A stretch of 64,000 bases of DNA, taken from the NCBI GenBank assembly GCA_963743015.1, contig CAVUOD010000011.1, forward strand, positions 1-64,000, given 5' to 3'. How positions within the stretch are numbered: position 1 is the first letter of the stretch; each line of letters opens with the position of its first letter. The position numbers and the translations under genes are program-made. Below are positions 35,546-43,795 of the stretch, piece by piece. The DNA comes from CAVSRC01 sp963743015. Its GTDB lineage: Bacteria; Pseudomonadota; Alphaproteobacteria; Rhizobiales; Kaistiaceae. The notes under the pieces are model-generated. The model did not search any database and was not told the DNA's origin. It was given only the letters and a program-made list of their open reading frames with translations.

Positions 35546-35561
35546 TGTGACGGCCGTCACA
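35546..35561 (+). promoter_or_regulatory. CRP-type palindrome upstream of luxR-type gene
   Basis: TGTGACGGCCGTCACA is a perfect 16-bp palindrome that fits the CRP/FNR-family consensus TGTGA-N6-TCACA exactly. It is centred 50 bp before the start codon at 35604, close enough to control the LuxR-type regulator gene. The bound protein (CRP-like with cAMP, or another family member) cannot be told from sequence. Confidence 0.6.
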
Positions 35562-35603
35562 AGCCGCCGAATAAACGCCTCAGTTCGACTGTTCCCGCCG
35601 ACC

Positions 35604-36731
35604 ATGACCGAGATCGAACTGCTGTCGACGCTGGTCGGCGAGATCTACGATGCCGCGCTCGAACCGGCGCTCTGGGGCTCTGCGCTCGACCACGCGGCGC
35701 GCTTTGTTGGCGGCTGCGCGGCGGCCCTCTTCACCAAGAGCGCCAGCCTGAGCGGCGCCAACGCCTATGATTCGGGGATCGAAGCGCGCTTCACCGCGCT
35801 CTATTTCGACAAATACGTCAGGATCGATCCGCTCTCGCTCGGCCACGTCTTCGCGGCAACCGGCCGCCCCACCGCGGTGACGGACCTGATCGCCTACGAC
35901 GATTTCCTCGATTCGCGCTTCTACGCGGAATGGGCGCAGCCGCAGGGCTTCGTCGACTTCGCCGGCGCGGTCCTCGACAAGTCGTCGGACCGCACCGCCA
36001 TGTTCGGCGTTTTCCGCCACGAGCGCGACGGTGTAGTCGACCAGGAGACGCGCCAGCGCATGCGGCTGCTGGTGCCGCATGTGCAGCGCGCGGCGCTGAT
36101 TGCCGGCGTCATCGACGAGCAGACCGCCACCGCCGCGGACCTGGCGGAGAGCCTCGACGGGGTGAGCTGTGGCCTGTTCCTGCTGGACGCCGGCGGACGC
36201 GTCCTCCATGCGAACCTGGCGGCGCGGCGCATGCTGGAAGACGCCGATGTCCTGCGCATCGCCAACGGCCGGCTCACCGCCGGCGAGCCCACGGCCGACG
36301 CTGAATTCGGCCAGATCATCGCCACGGCCGGAACCGGCGACCGGGCGCTCGGTGTCCGCGGCATCGCCTTGCCGCTCGCCTCCCGCGACGGCGACCGTCA
36401 TGTCGCCCACGCCCTGCCGCTTGCCTCAGACGCCCGGCGGAAGGCCGGCGGACGCCGCGCGGTGCTGGCGGTCTTCGTTCACAAGGCAGCCGTCGAGGCG
36501 CCGTCCATGCCGGAGACGATCGCCCGCGCCTATGGCCTGACGCTGAGCGAGCTGCGCGTGCTGCTGGCCATCGCCGATGTCGGCGGGGCGCCCGAAGTGG
36601 CCGATGCGCTCGGCATCGCACCGAGCACAGTGAAGACCCATCTCGGCCGGCTCTACGAAAAGACCGGCACCCGGCGCCAAGCGGACCTGGCCAAGCTGGT
36701 CGCCGGCTATGCGACGCCGCTGCTGCGCTAG
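35604..36731 (+). CDS. LuxR-family helix-turn-helix regulator
   Basis: The 375-aa protein ends in a LuxR/FixJ helix-turn-helix (YGLTLSELRVLLAIADVGGA; VADALGIAPSTVKTHLGRLY, about residues 310-355). The N-terminal 300 residues have a PAS-like middle part (GLFLLDAGGRVLHANLAARR) but no acyl-homoserine-lactone or receiver consensus I recognise, so the signal is unknown. ATG 35604 begins homologous sequence; the frame upstream is open by chance. A CRP-type palindrome lies 43 bp upstream. Confidence 0.88.
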   Translation: MTEIELLSTLVGEIYDAALEPALWGSALDHAARFVGGCAAALFTKSASLSGANAYDSGIEARFTALYFDKYVRIDPLSLGHVFAATGRPTAVTDLIAYDDFLDSRFYAEWAQPQGFVDFAGAVLDKSSDRTAMFGVFRHERDGVVDQETRQRMRLLVPHVQRAALIAGVIDEQTATAADLAESLDGVSCGLFLLDAGGRVLHANLAARRMLEDADVLRIANGRLTAGEPTADAEFGQIIATAGTGDRALGVRGIALPLASRDGDRHVAHALPLASDARRKAGGRRAVLAVFVHKAAVEAPSMPETIARAYGLTLSELRVLLAIADVGGAPEVADALGIAPSTVKTHLGRLYEKTGTRRQADLAKLVAGYATPLLR

Positions 36732-36850
36732 AGGCTGCCGCCTCTCCATTTCGTGATCGCGGCATCCGCCGATCGGTGGACGCGACCCCACCGGTGCGTC
36801 GGCAATGTCCCGCGCCTCAACTGCCGGCCCGGCCAACAGCGAGGACGTTC

Positions 36851-37039
36851 ATGACGGCAATCAGGCGGATGGTGACGCGCGCCGCCGCGGCGCACGCCGA
36901 ATGGCGGCGGCGGCGAAGGACGGCTCGCGCCCTTAGCAAACTGAACGATGCGATGCTGAAGGATCTCGGTCTGACGCGATCCGACCTTCGCGCCTACGAC
37001 GACAGGGACGACATCCGCAACTGGCGGACCATCAATTGA
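36851..37039 (+). CDS. DUF1127 protein
   Basis: The 62-aa protein has a basic N-terminus (EWRRRRRTARALSKL) and the DUF1127 core LNDAMLKDLGLTRSDLRAY. DUF1127 proteins are small, Arg-rich and often stress- or phosphate-responsive in rhizobia, and some bind RNA. An in-frame Met lies 25 codons upstream, but the family length supports ATG 36851, preceded by GAGGA. Confidence 0.85.
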   Translation: MTAIRRMVTRAAAAHAEWRRRRRTARALSKLNDAMLKDLGLTRSDLRAYDDRDDIRNWRTIN

Positions 37040-37121
37040 CGGCACTGACGGTGCCGCCTCGCCGGCGCCCAGCGCCGGCAACCGCAATCACCCCCCAGCA
37101 ACGCAAACCAGGAGACCACGC

Positions 37122-37613
37122 ATGACGAAACGATTCTGGCTGTCCGGCCTCGCCTGCCTCACCATGTTCGCGGCCGGTGCGGCGACGGCCGCGGAGAACC
37201 CGCTGGCGGAGCATGTCCGCAGCGCCAACGCCCGCTTCAAGGACGTGAGCACGGCATTGGCCGAAGGTTATGCGCCGATCCCCTGCGCCAGCGGCGTCAG
37301 CGGTGGCGCCATGGGTATCCACTACGTCAATGCGAAGTATCTCAAGGACGACGGCCTCGACGTGGCCCACCCGGAAGCGGTGATGTACGAGCCGGGGCCC
37401 GACGGCAAGCTGACCCTGATCGCGGTGGAATACATCACCACCAAGGGACCGGCCGCGCTCGAGGGACACCTGTTCAACTTCACCGGCACACCCAACCGCT
37501 ACGGCCTTCCCGCCTTCTACGAGCTGCACGTCTGGGCATGGAAGCCGAACCGGACGGGCACCTTCGCCGACATGAACCCCGACGTGTCGTGCGACGCCAT
37601 GACCGGCAAATAG
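37122..37613 (+). CDS. Exported hypothetical protein
   Basis: The 163-aa protein has a signal peptide (FWLSGLACLTMFAAGAATA) and a mature part with MGIHYVNAKYL, PEAVMYEPGPDGKLTLIAVE and a C-terminal WAWKPNRTGTFADMNPDVSC. Similar exported proteins are frequent in Proteobacteria, but I know no function. Two Cys residues in the mature part could form a disulfide. A ribosome-binding site AGGAG precedes the ATG, and a terminator-like hairpin follows. Confidence 0.75.
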   Translation: MTKRFWLSGLACLTMFAAGAATAAENPLAEHVRSANARFKDVSTALAEGYAPIPCASGVSGGAMGIHYVNAKYLKDDGLDVAHPEAVMYEPGPDGKLTLIAVEYITTKGPAALEGHLFNFTGTPNRYGLPAFYELHVWAWKPNRTGTFADMNPDVSCDAMTGK

Positions 37614-37650
37614 GCCGGCTGCTCTGAGCCTGTCCTCCAAGCCCTGCCTC

Positions 37651-37681
37651 AATCCGGGCCGGTCCCCTCGCGGCCCGGATT
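37651..37681 (+). terminator. Hairpin after exported protein gene
   Basis: AATCCGGGCC (37651-37660) pairs perfectly with GGCCCGGATT (37672-37681) across an 11-base loop. No T-run follows, so termination efficiency is uncertain. Confidence 0.5.
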
Positions 37682-37761
37682 GTCCACGGGGGCCGGCGAT
37701 TGTCGCGGAACAGGAAGGTTCCTGTTTTGTACTCGCCGGCCCTTCGGGTTACTCTCATCCG

Positions 37762-38931
37762 ATGAACGAAACGATCTACCGATTCGGCGATGTGATCGTC
37801 ACCGGCGCCACTCTGCTTGCCGGCGGCGCGGCGGTGCTGTTCTTCCTGCTGCTGGTCATCACCTTCTTCGCCTGGCGCAAGGCGGCACGGCGGGCGGAGG
37901 CGCTGGAGGAGGTGCGCGAGGACGGGATCGCGGCCGGCCTGGCGGAGCTCCGCCGCCATCAGGGCGAGATCACCGGCCAGGTGCGCGGCCTGTCCGACCG
38001 GCTCGATGGCTTCGGCCACCGGGTCGGCCAGTCGATGAGCGAGAGCGCGCGCGGGACGCATGAGAGCCTGGCCAAGCTCGGCGAGCGGCTGGCGGTGATC
38101 GACAAGGCGCAGCGCACGATCACCGATCTGTCGGGCCAGGTGGTCGAGCTGCAGCACATTCTCGCCAACAAGCAGACGCGCGGCGCCTTCGGCCAGGCGC
38201 GCATGGAAGCGATCGTGCGCGACGGGCTGCCGGCCTCGGGCTACGAATTCCAGGCGACGCTTTCCAACGGCAACCGGCCGGACTGCCTGATCCTCTTCCC
38301 CAATGGCGGCCCGAGCCTGGTGATCGATGCCAAGTTCCCGCTGGAGGCGTGGAACGCCATCCGCGCGGCCGAGACGCCGGAGGCGAAGAAGGCAGCGGAG
38401 GGCCAGTTCCGCCGCGACACGCTGAAGCACGTTCAGGATATCGCCGAGCGCTATCTGGTGCTGGGCGAGACGCAGGACACGGCGTTCATGTTCGTGCCGT
38501 CGGAATCGATCTTCTTCGACATCCACGAGCACTACGAGGACATCGTGCAGCGGGCGCACCGGGCCGGCGTGGTGATCGTCTCGCCGTCGCTCCTGATGCT
38601 GTCGATCCAGGTCGTGATGTCGCTTTTGCGCGATGTGCGCATGCGCGAGCAGGCGCACATCATCCAGCAGGAAGTCATCAAGCTGATGGACGATGTCGGC
38701 CGGCTCGACGACCGCGTGCGCAAGCTCGACGTCCACTTCAACCAGGCCAACAAGGACATCGAGGATATCCTCGTCTCCTCGCGCAAGATTTCCGGGCGCG
38801 GCGAGAGGATCAAGGCCGTCGATGTGGCCGACGGCGAGGAGCCGGCTCAGGCGCCGCAAGCGCCGCAGCGGCCTGCCACGGCGCAGCGCGGCGCGCCGCA
38901 ACTGCCGTTCAGCGCGTTCGAGGAAGTGTAG
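37762..38931 (+). CDS. rmuC: DNA recombination protein RmuC
   Basis: The 389-aa protein has an N-terminal membrane segment (AVLFFLLLVITFFAW), a coiled-coil region (about 40-135) and the RmuC nuclease-like domain (GARGxFGQ-like RGAFGQARMEAIV; CLILFPNGGPSLVIDAKFPL; EAWNAI). RmuC limits DNA inversions at repeats, perhaps as an endonuclease. The Asp and Lys in VIDAKFPL match the restriction-type active site of the family. It is followed nine bases later by the EthD-like gene. Confidence 0.93.
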   Translation: MNETIYRFGDVIVTGATLLAGGAAVLFFLLLVITFFAWRKAARRAEALEEVREDGIAAGLAELRRHQGEITGQVRGLSDRLDGFGHRVGQSMSESARGTHESLAKLGERLAVIDKAQRTITDLSGQVVELQHILANKQTRGAFGQARMEAIVRDGLPASGYEFQATLSNGNRPDCLILFPNGGPSLVIDAKFPLEAWNAIRAAETPEAKKAAEGQFRRDTLKHVQDIAERYLVLGETQDTAFMFVPSESIFFDIHEHYEDIVQRAHRAGVVIVSPSLLMLSIQVVMSLLRDVRMREQAHIIQQEVIKLMDDVGRLDDRVRKLDVHFNQANKDIEDILVSSRKISGRGERIKAVDVADGEEPAQAPQAPQRPATAQRGAPQLPFSAFEEV

Positions 38932-38939
38932 GGGGCAGC

Positions 38940-39263
38940 ATGGTCAGGATCAGCATCTTCTATCCCAACACAGCCGATGGCCGTTTCGACATGGCCTATT
39001 ACCTCGAAACCCACATGCCGGCCTCGATCGAGCGGCTGTCCGCCGGCAAGGGCTTTCGGGGCGTGTCGGTGGACCGCGGTATCGGTGGCGGGGCGCCGGG
39101 CACGCCGCCGGCCTATGTGGCGATGTGCCAGTATCTCTTCGACACGATCGAGGATTTCATGGCCGCCTTTGGCCCGCACGCCGAGTTCCTGCAGGGCGAC
39201 ATTGCCAATTACACCGACATCGAGCCGGTGATTCAGTTCAGCGACGTGGCGATCTCCCGCTAG
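38940..39263 (+). CDS. EthD-family small protein
   Basis: The 107-aa protein matches EthD ferredoxin-like proteins: VRISIFYPNTADGRFDMAYY at the start, HMPASIERL, and a C-terminal YTDIEPVIQFSDV. EthD supports the EthABC cytochrome P450 system in Rhodococcus; many homologues act as small dimeric enzymes of unknown role. It follows rmuC closely. Its stop codon overlaps that of the convergent DUF924 gene at a CTAG. Confidence 0.85.
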   Translation: MVRISIFYPNTADGRFDMAYYLETHMPASIERLSAGKGFRGVSVDRGIGGGAPGTPPAYVAMCQYLFDTIEDFMAAFGPHAEFLQGDIANYTDIEPVIQFSDVAISR

Positions 39264-39859
39264 AACCCCCGTCCGCCTTTCAGAAATTCGGTCTCTTCCG
39301 GCGTCGAGTCACGGCCCAACACCGCGTTGCGGTGGGGGAAGCGGCCGAACTTGCGGATGATGTCGCGATGCTTGGTGGCGTAGTCGAGCTGGTCGCGGCA
39401 GGCCTCCAGGTGAGCGGCAGGCGCCTCCAACGCGCGGTCGGCATAGAGCTTCACTGCGATATCCTGGTCGGCGACATGTTCGCTGTGCTCGAAGGGCAGC
39501 ATGACGAAGGTCTGTTCGACCACGAAGAAGCGGCGCCAGGCGCCGACAAGCTGGCGGGCGATGGCAAGCGCGGCGGCATCGCAGGCGAAGGCCTCGCCGC
39601 TGTCGCGGTGGATCTGGCGCGGGAACTGGTCGAGCATGACGACAAGCGCGACCTGCTGGCGCCTTGTCAGCGCCGCAAGGTCCCACGTGGCCTCACGCGC
39701 CGCCTCGATGTGGTGCCCCCATGTGTCGCGGATATGGGCGTCGATTTCAGCGGTCGGGTGGAACCAGGCCTTGCGCCGCTCGTCGTCGGGCTGGTCGTCC
39801 CACGCCTTGAGGTCGCCGAACCAATAGAGATAGACCGCGTCCAGAACGCTCGCGTCCAT
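39260..39859 (-). CDS. DUF924 family protein
   Basis: The 199-aa helical protein has the DUF924 marks VYLYWFGD, WFHPTAEIDAHIRDTWG, VVMLDQFPRQIHRDSG and a C-terminal GRFPHRNAVLGRDSTPEE. The family has a TPR-like fold and no established function, though it is very widespread in alphaproteobacteria. ATG 39859 is chosen because VLDAVYLYWF starts the domain. It lies downstream of recR on the same strand. Confidence 0.92.
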   Translation of the reverse strand: MDASVLDAVYLYWFGDLKAWDDQPDDERRKAWFHPTAEIDAHIRDTWGHHIEAAREATWDLAALTRRQQVALVVMLDQFPRQIHRDSGEAFACDAAALAIARQLVGAWRRFFVVEQTFVMLPFEHSEHVADQDIAVKLYADRALEAPAAHLEACRDQLDYATKHRDIIRKFGRFPHRNAVLGRDSTPEETEFLKGGRGF

Positions 39860-39872
39860 GTCTTCCCCCTTA

Positions 39873-40479
39873 CTAGAACGGCGTGCGCTGGCGGATGCGC
39901 CGCCGAAAGCGTGCCTTCGTCGAGATAATCGAGTTCGCCGCCGACTGGAACGCCGTGGGCCAGGCGCGACACCTTCAGGTCGAATCCGGCGAGCCGGTCC
40001 ATGATGTAATGCGCGGTGGTCTGGCCCTCGACGGTGGCGTTGACCGCCAGAATGACTTCGCGCACGCCGCCTGCGGCGACGCGGGCGACCAGCTGATCGA
40101 TGCTGAGATCGTCCGGGCCGACGCCATCGAGCGGCGACAGCGCGCCGCCGAGCACGTGGTAGCGGGCGTTCAAGACGTCGGCGCGCTCCAGCGCCCACAG
40201 GTCGGCGACGTCCTCGACCACGACGATCAGCCCGTCGTCGCGGCGCGGATCGGCGCAGATGGTGCAGGGGTCGGTGGTATCGATGTTGCCGCAGGTCGAG
40301 CAGACCACGACCGTCTCCACCGCCACGTCCATGGCCTTGGCCAGCGGCACCAGCAGTTCGTCCTTCTTCTTGACCAGATGCAGCGCGGCGCGGCGGGCCG
40401 AGCGCGGCCCCAGGCCCGGCAGCTTGGCAAGAAGCTGGATCAGGCGCTCGATCTCTGGGCCGGTGACGGAACGGGGCAT
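39873..40479 (-). pseudogene. recR: Recombination mediator RecR, one frameshift at the end
   Basis: RecR acts with RecF and RecO in gap repair. The protein shows the helix-hairpin-helix (LLAKLPGLGPRSARRAALHL), the zinc finger (CSTCGNIDTTDPCTICADPR), a Toprim domain (IVVVEDVADLWALERADV) and GGELDYLDEGTLSAA. The last codons are shifted: one extra base near 39897 hides IRQRTPF before the TAG at 39875-39873. Corrected length is about 201 aa, as expected. Normally recR sits beside dnaX-ybaB; here four other genes lie between. Confidence 0.88.
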
Positions 40480-40607
40480 GAAATCGGCTAACCTCGACTG
40501 GAACCCGTCACAAACGGCGTCGCGGGGCTTCTGTCAACTTGACGTTCATGCCCCATTTATGGGAGCCGAAGACAGACGGGGTCGACGATGTCCATCGAGA
40601 GATATCC

Positions 40608-41243
40608 ATGCGCAAGACACTCACAACCTTGGTTTGCCTTGTGGCCGCCGCCTGGGCGGTCGCCGCGCCGGCACAGGCCGCACCGATCTCCATCATGAAA
40701 CTGATGGCGCCCACCGCCCTTCCCGACATGACGCTCGGCCAACCGACGGCACCGGTGACGGTGGTCGAATACGCCTCGATGACCTGTCCGCATTGCGCCC
40801 GTTTCGACAGTACGGTCTTCGACACGCTGAAGACGAAATATATCGACACGGGCAAGGTCTATTACGTGTTCCGCGAATATCCGCTCGACGAACTCGCCTT
40901 CGCCGCCTCGATGGCGGCGCGCTGCGCCCCGAAAGACAAGTTCTTCCCGATGGTCAACGCGCTGTTTCGCAATCAGGACGCCTGGGCCTTCGTCAAGAAC
41001 CCCGAACCGGCGCTGGTCGCCCAACTGAAGCCCTTCGGCTTCGACCAGACCTCATTCGCCGCCTGCCTGAAGAAGACCGATATCGCCGACGGCATAAACG
41101 AGATCGCCCAGCGCGCTTCGAAGGAGTTCGGCGTCGACGGCACGCCGACCTTCTTCATCAATGGCGAGAAGCACGTCGGCGAGATGGACGTGGCCGGGAT
41201 GGAAGGGATCCTCGATCCGCTGATCGCCAAGGCCAAGAACTGA
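40608..41243 (+). CDS. DsbA-family thioredoxin-like periplasmic protein, copy 1
   Basis: The 211-aa protein has a signal peptide ending APAQA and a thioredoxin-like fold with active site CPHC (in SMTCPHCARF, about residue 62) and the cis-Pro loop VDGTPTFFINGEKHVG. It resembles DsbA/BdbD-type proteins (Thioredoxin_4) that oxidise or isomerise disulfides in the periplasm. ATG 40608 begins the signal peptide. A closely related gene lies 131 bp downstream. Confidence 0.9.
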   Translation: MRKTLTTLVCLVAAAWAVAAPAQAAPISIMKLMAPTALPDMTLGQPTAPVTVVEYASMTCPHCARFDSTVFDTLKTKYIDTGKVYYVFREYPLDELAFAASMAARCAPKDKFFPMVNALFRNQDAWAFVKNPEPALVAQLKPFGFDQTSFAACLKKTDIADGINEIAQRASKEFGVDGTPTFFINGEKHVGEMDVAGMEGILDPLIAKAKN

Positions 41244-41374
41244 CGCGACGTCTCCCGGCAAGACGGAATTCCGACCGGGCCGCCCGGCAGCGGCGGCGGC
41301 GGGGCAACTTGTCGCTTGCGCCCCGTCCGCGAAAGCCGAAGATGGTGGCGGGGGGTGCTATTCGGGGCTTTGCC

Positions 41375-42004
41375 ATGGGCAGAATGCTTCCGGCCGTCGT
41401 TTCCCTCCTCGTCGCGGCGTGGGCGCTGGCCGCGCCGGCACAGGCCGAGTCGGTGTCCATCATGCGGCTGATGGCGCCGGGGCCCTTGCCCGAAATGACG
41501 CTCGGCGATCCCGCGGCGCCGGTGACGATCGTCGAATATGTGTCGATGACCTGCTCGCATTGCGCCGATTTCCACGGCGCCACCTTCGCGACGCTGAGGG
41601 CAGACTACATCGACACGGGCAAGGTCTATTACGCCCTGCGGGAATACCCCATCGATCCCCTCGCCTTCGGCGCCATCATGGCGGCGCGCTGCGCGCCAGG
41701 CGACCAGTACTTCGCCATCGTCCAGACGCTGTTCCGCAATCAGAGAAACTGGGCCTTCGTCGACAAGCCGGCGCCGGCCCTGGTCGCCGAGCTGGCGCCC
41801 TACGGCTTCACCCACGATTCGTTTGCCACCTGCCTGAAGAACGACGATCTCGCCCAGAAGATCATGGACGCCGCACAGCGCGCCGATGACGAGTTCGGCG
41901 TGCACGGCACACCGACCTTCTTCATCAATGGCGAGAAGCATGTCGGCGCGATGGACGTAGCGGAAATGAAGGGGATTCTCGATCCGCTACTGGCGAAGCG
42001 GTAG
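41375..42004 (+). CDS. DsbA-family thioredoxin-like periplasmic protein, copy 2
   Basis: The 209-aa paralogue of the preceding gene shares most of its sequence (TGKVYY, AARCAP, EFGVHGTPTFFINGEKHVG) but its active site is CSHC instead of CPHC, a change that alters redox potential in this family. A signal peptide ends APAQA. The pair arose by tandem duplication. A second ATG three codons downstream is possible. The two proteins may divide oxidase and reductase or isomerase tasks. Confidence 0.9.
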   Translation: MGRMLPAVVSLLVAAWALAAPAQAESVSIMRLMAPGPLPEMTLGDPAAPVTIVEYVSMTCSHCADFHGATFATLRADYIDTGKVYYALREYPIDPLAFGAIMAARCAPGDQYFAIVQTLFRNQRNWAFVDKPAPALVAELAPYGFTHDSFATCLKNDDLAQKIMDAAQRADDEFGVHGTPTFFINGEKHVGAMDVAEMKGILDPLLAKR

Positions 42005-42012
42005 CCGGACAC

Positions 42013-42630
42013 CTATTGGCTTCTCACGGCGATCGTCGCCGCGGCACCTCCCATGCATAGGGCGGCGCCGCGGTTCAGCAGCCGTACTGCCCGCGGCGAC
42101 TGCAATCTCTGGCGGGTGCCAGCCCCGGCAATGGCAAAGGGAAACTGCACCGCGGCAAGGACGATCGCGGTGATGGCGAGCAGGATCGGTGCATCGGCTC
42201 CCGACAGCGCCCCGATGTCCACCACGGTTGGCAGGATGGAGACGTAGAAGAGGACGGATTTCGGATTGCCTATGGTCACCAGCACGCCCGAGACAAACAC
42301 GCTCCTTCCGCTCGCCCGCGGGTTGGAACCGCCGGCGGCGATGCCGGCACCGGCTCTCCAGAACTGGCCCGCGAGCCAGCAGAGATAGGCCACGCCCGCC
42401 CATTTGATGGCGATCAGCAGGAAACTGAAGGTCTGGGCGATAACGGCGAGCCCGGCGAGAACCGCCGCGAGATAGAGCACGTCGCCGAGGACCATGCCGG
42501 CGGTCATCCAGACCGCCTGACGGTATCCACCTCGCAAACCCTGCGCGACGATCGCAAGGATCTGCGGGCCGGGAATGATGGCGGCGATCGCCAGGGCGCC
42601 CGAATAGGCGAGGAAGCCCGCAATTGTCAT
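42013..42630 (-). CDS. LysE/RhtB-family amino-acid exporter
   Basis: The 205-aa inner-membrane protein has about six hydrophobic segments and the LysE signature near the N-terminus (ALAIAAIIPGPQILAIVAQG) plus FVSGVLVTIGNPKSVLFYVS. It probably exports an amino acid or a related metabolite. It is convergent with the second DsbA-like gene, whose stop lies eight bases away. Substrate unknown. Confidence 0.9.
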   Translation of the reverse strand: MTIAGFLAYSGALAIAAIIPGPQILAIVAQGLRGGYRQAVWMTAGMVLGDVLYLAAVLAGLAVIAQTFSFLLIAIKWAGVAYLCWLAGQFWRAGAGIAAGGSNPRASGRSVFVSGVLVTIGNPKSVLFYVSILPTVVDIGALSGADAPILLAITAIVLAAVQFPFAIAGAGTRQRLQSPRAVRLLNRGAALCMGGAAATIAVRSQ

Positions 42631-42737
42631 GTGATTGTCCGAACGGCCCTTCCGTCGCTGTCCCGACGGTCGGCGATCAGGATCGCACGGGCGGGGCCGC
42701 TGTCAACCGAAGCCTGTCGCGGCGAATTGCCGGCCGG

Positions 42738-43259
42738 CTAGCGGATGAAGCGGTCGACGTAGTCGCCGCCGAGGCCGATGGCGGCGTAATGGCGGCGGCA
42801 CATGTCGATCTTGGAGAACACGTCCTCGTAACCGAGGGCGTTTCCGTCCGGATCGACATAGAGCATGACGCCGTTGACCTGGAACAGCGTGATCATCTCC
42901 GCACAATCGTCGGGCACGACCAGCGTGTGGGTCTCGCCGGGCGGCTCGTAGACATAGCCGCCCTCCTCCGCCACCCAGTCATGCTCGAGATAGTGCCACT
43001 TGCCCTTGAGCACCATGCCGTGGACGGGGTTGGTGTGGCGGTGGCGCGAGAGCACGCCGGAGCGGGTGACCTTGAGCAGGTTGACCCAATAGCCCTGCGA
43101 TACCGACAGGCAGAGCGGGCGGAACCAGACATTTTCCGCCTGCGGCACCCAGATACGCTCGTCTTCCGGCAGGGCCGGCGCGACGACCAGATCGGCCGCC
43201 ATTTCGGCCGGCTGCGGCAGCCGGTAGGGCGTGCGCCTGTCGGCCTCGTTCGCGGCCAT
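42738..43259 (-). CDS. 2,4'-dihydroxyacetophenone dioxygenase-like cupin
   Basis: The 173-aa single-domain cupin matches 2,4'-dihydroxyacetophenone dioxygenase-type proteins over its whole length (VWFRPLCLSVSQGYWVNLLK; VLSRHRHTNPVHGMVLKGKW; PPGETHTLVVPD; DVFSKIDMCRRHYAAIGLGG). Metal ligands are the two His in HRHTNPVHG region, Glu and the later His. The characterised enzyme cleaves an aromatic ketone to 4-hydroxybenzoate and formate; the substrate here may differ. Its start overlaps the ybaB stop by one base, an odd coupling. Confidence 0.85.
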   Translation of the reverse strand: MAANEADRRTPYRLPQPAEMAADLVVAPALPEDERIWVPQAENVWFRPLCLSVSQGYWVNLLKVTRSGVLSRHRHTNPVHGMVLKGKWHYLEHDWVAEEGGYVYEPPGETHTLVVPDDCAEMITLFQVNGVMLYVDPDGNALGYEDVFSKIDMCRRHYAAIGLGGDYVDRFIR

Positions 43260-43588
43260 CAGAACGGCAGGCTCATGCCGGGCGGAAGCTGCAGGCCGCC
43301 GGTCATTTCGCGCATCTTGTCGGCGAGAACCTGTTCCGCCTTGGCGCGGGCGTCGTTGCTGGCTGCGACGATGAGGTCCTCGAGGATCTCGGCCTCCTCC
43401 GGCTTGAGCAGCGACGGATCGATCTTCAAGCGCTTCATCTCGCTCTTTCCCGTCATGACGACCGAAACCAGGCCGCCGCCGGAACTGCCCTCGACCTCCA
43501 GCGCCGCCACCTCGTCCTGCAGGGCCTGCATCTTCTCCTGCAGTTCCTTGGCCTGCTTCATCATGCCCATCAGGTCGCCAAGCGCCAT
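43259..43588 (-). CDS. ybaB: YbaB/EbfC nucleoid-associated protein
   Basis: The 109-aa protein starts GMMKQAKELQEKMQALQDEV and contains VSVVMTGKSEMKRLKIDPSL, the normal YbaB/EbfC sequence. It dimerises and binds DNA. It lies downstream of dnaX on the same strand, the usual arrangement, but separated by a 207-bp region with intergenic repeats. Confidence 0.95.
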   Translation of the reverse strand: MALGDLMGMMKQAKELQEKMQALQDEVAALEVEGSSGGGLVSVVMTGKSEMKRLKIDPSLLKPEEAEILEDLIVAASNDARAKAEQVLADKMREMTGGLQLPPGMSLPF

Positions 43589-43639
43589 CGGTCAGTGCCT
43601 CGTTGTGTTTTGGGTGTCAGGAGCCGCCACGCGCTCCCA

Positions 43640-43771
43640 CCCTCCGCGGTCCGCGGAGGGTGGCTCGGCGCGAAGCGAGGAGACGGGCGGGGTTTCGGCA
43701 AGGACGGCTCCCCGCCCACCATTCTGCGCCCGCGGCTTCGCATGGTTCCCCCTCCCCTTGCGGGGAGGGAT
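43640..43771. repeat. Intergenic palindromic repeat block between dnaX and ybaB
   Basis: It contains an inverted repeat (CCACCCTCCGCGG and CCGCGGAGGGTGG, about 43647-43673) and the 24-mer CCCCCTCCCC-TTG-CGGGGAGGGAT at 43748-43771. The same 24-mer recurs exactly at 62664-62687, so this is a dispersed family. Confidence 0.75.
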
Positions 43772-43795
43772 GGAGCAAGCATCCATGCAGCGGGC

